Below are positions 4,509-5,688 of a DNA stretch of 5,688 nucleotides, in pieces. Position 1 is the first letter of the stretch, and each line of letters opens with the position of its first letter. The DNA comes from Deltaproteobacteria bacterium (GTDB lineage Bacteria > Bdellovibrionota_B > Oligoflexia > Oligoflexales > Bog-1112), in contig PLEQ01000109.1 in assembly GCA_003136475.1 (NCBI GenBank), positions 1-5,688 of the forward strand. Reading direction: 5' to 3'. The position numbers and the translations under genes were made by a program. The notes under the pieces were generated by a model, which ran no database searches, was not told the DNA's origin, and worked only from the letters and a program-made list of their open reading frames with translations.

Positions 4509-5688
4509 TTGGAAAATTTCAATGAATTGGCACTAAGCCCCTCGATCATGCGCGCTATCTCGGAATTGGGTTATGAAAAACCAAGTCCCATTCAAGCGCA
4601 AACTTTACCCATTCTTTTAGCCGAGCCTACCGATTTTCTTGGGCTCGCAGCGACCGGCACCGGTAAAACCGCTGCTTTTGGTATTCCTATGTTGGAGCGA
4701 ATTGATCCCTCGAAAAAACAAGTTCAAGCTTTGATTATATGTCCGACGCGCGAACTGGCTCTGCAAGTTTCTGGTCAAATCGATCTGCTCGGTAAATACA
4801 AAGGTATACGTTCTCTGCCAATTTATGGTGGATCGGATTATGGAAGTCAGATTCGCGGATTGAAGGACGGCATCCCCGTTGTCGTCGGCACTCCTGGTCG
4901 TCTCGTCGATCACGTAGAACGTGGCACTCTGCGTCTCAACGAACTCAAAGTCGTCATTCTCGATGAAGCGGATGAGATGATTTCGATGGGATTCAAAGAG
5001 GACCTTACAACCTTGTTGGGAGCGAGTCCTCGTGAGTCCTGTAATATCTGGTTATTTTCGGCGACCATGGGTTCTGAAGTGCGAAGAGTTGCCGACGAAT
5101 ACTTAAAAAATCCCAAGCAGGTGCAAGTCAATCGTACGGAAATGCTGTCTCAGACTGTCGACCAAATCTACTATCTGACACAGGAATCCAATAAGACGGA
5201 AGTTCTTTGCAAGCTCATAGAAGCTTCTGAAGATTTCTATGGCATCGTATTTTGCCAAACCAAAGCTTTGGTTGTTGAGCTGAGTCAGTATTTAACGCAG
5301 CGTCAATATAAAGTAGATTGTTTGCACGGAGACAAAGATCAGAAAGCACGTGAACGTACGATGCAGGCCTTTCGTGACCGCAAGGTCAATATTCTTGTCT
5401 GTACCGATGTGGCGTCTCGTGGCCTCGATGTAAAAGAGGTTACGCACGTGATCAATTATTCGATCCCACGCGAACTCGACAACTATGTCCATCGTATCGG
5501 TCGCACCGCTCGTAGTGGCAAGACTGGATTTGCGATGAGCTTGGTCACTCCGAGCCATCGTATGCTGATTGCTCGTATCGAAAGAATGACTAAGAGCCGC
5601 ATGCGTGAAGGCAAAATTCCAACCCGCAAAGAAATCGGCGCCAAGAAGATCACGCAAGCGTTCGAGAAATTTAAAGATCAGAGTTCCT
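4509..5688 (+). CDS. DEAD-box ATP-dependent RNA helicase (partial, runs off the window)
   Basis: An ATP-driven RNA helicase that unwinds or remodels RNA, typically in ribosome assembly, RNA decay or cold adaptation. All core motifs are visible: the Q motif with F4 and GYEKPSPIQ (21-29), motif I AATGTGKT (47-54), PTREL (79-83), GG (107-108), TPGR (128-131), DEAD (152-155) and SAT (184-186). In the second RecA domain are GIVFCQTK (245-252), the LHGD segment (272-275), TDVASRGLDV (299-308) and HRIGRTARSG (328-337). The helicase core is complete, and 393 residues are in the window; a basic C-terminal extension continues beyond it. The start is TTG at 4509: a TGA in the same frame lies at 4497-4499, and only this start includes the conserved F upstream of the Q motif. 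GTGAG lies about ten bases before it, a modest ribosome-binding site. The ATG at 4548 would remove part of the Q-motif region. The subfamily (RhlE, DeaD or CshA-like) cannot be settled without the tail. Confidence 0.92.
   Translation, partial: MENFNELALSPSIMRAISELGYEKPSPIQAQTLPILLAEPTDFLGLAATGTGKTAAFGIPMLERIDPSKKQVQALIICPTRELALQVSGQIDLLGKYKGIRSLPIYGGSDYGSQIRGLKDGIPVVVGTPGRLVDHVERGTLRLNELKVVILDEADEMISMGFKEDLTTLLGASPRESCNIWLFSATMGSEVRRVADEYLKNPKQVQVNRTEMLSQTVDQIYYLTQESNKTEVLCKLIEASEDFYGIVFCQTKALVVELSQYLTQRQYKVDCLHGDKDQKARERTMQAFRDRKVNILVCTDVASRGLDVKEVTHVINYSIPRELDNYVHRIGRTARSGKTGFAMSLVTPSHRMLIARIERMTKSRMREGKIPTRKEIGAKKITQAFEKFKDQSS

Noticed and set aside
4617..5657. Several open frames on the minus strand under the helicase gene.
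   Set aside because: They are antisense shadows of a strongly conserved DEAD-box coding sequence with no ribosome-binding sites or recognisable domains.

Overview
The window looks like chromosomal DNA from a Gram-negative bacterium with roughly balanced base composition and the standard genetic code. TGA is used as a stop, and tryptophans are encoded by TGG. Nothing fixes the lineage. The DEAD-box protein and the mix of small accessory genes would suit a delta-/oligoflexia-like or environmental gammaproteobacterial genome, but this is a weak impression. No tRNA, rRNA, CRISPR array, transposase or phage gene was seen.

Left part (1-1642, minus strand): three genes read leftwards. They are a single-domain DUF190 (PII-like) protein, a class I SAM-dependent methyltransferase and a short GNAT-like acetyltransferase that stops right after its acetyl-CoA-binding motif. 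A terminator-like hairpin separates the methyltransferase from the GNAT gene.

Middle (1592-2356, plus strand): facing away from the first DUF190 gene is an open frame holding two more DUF190 modules in tandem. The two 5' ends overlap or nearly touch, leaving no room for ordinary divergent promoters. A strong ribosome-binding site and ATG lie exactly between the two tandem modules, so the second can probably be made alone and the frame may be a fusion of two former genes.

The 365-base stretch from 2357 to 2721 has no intact gene. It holds what appears to be a decayed 5' end of a Fic-family gene with a DUF4172-type N-terminus: two short blocks in different frames, joined by a gap and interrupted by stops.

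Right part (2722-5688, plus strand): a LysE/RhtB-type amino-acid exporter is cut by an in-frame TGA. Its C-terminal tail remains open after that TGA and ends in a 4-base ATGA overlap with the next gene, an NAD(P)H-dependent MDR-family quinone oxidoreductase-like enzyme. After a 198-base spacer with a G-rich hairpin, a DEAD-box RNA helicase begins at a TTG codon and runs off the window.

The exporter and oxidoreductase form a translationally coupled pair. The DUF190 genes are probably signalling or regulatory proteins, but the transporter they would serve is not in view. The recurring theme is gene erosion (GNAT stop, Fic remnant, exporter nonsense codon, possible DUF190 fusion or deletion) between intact genes. 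I do not see a convincing new multi-gene system. The triple DUF190 arrangement is the closest to something unusual.
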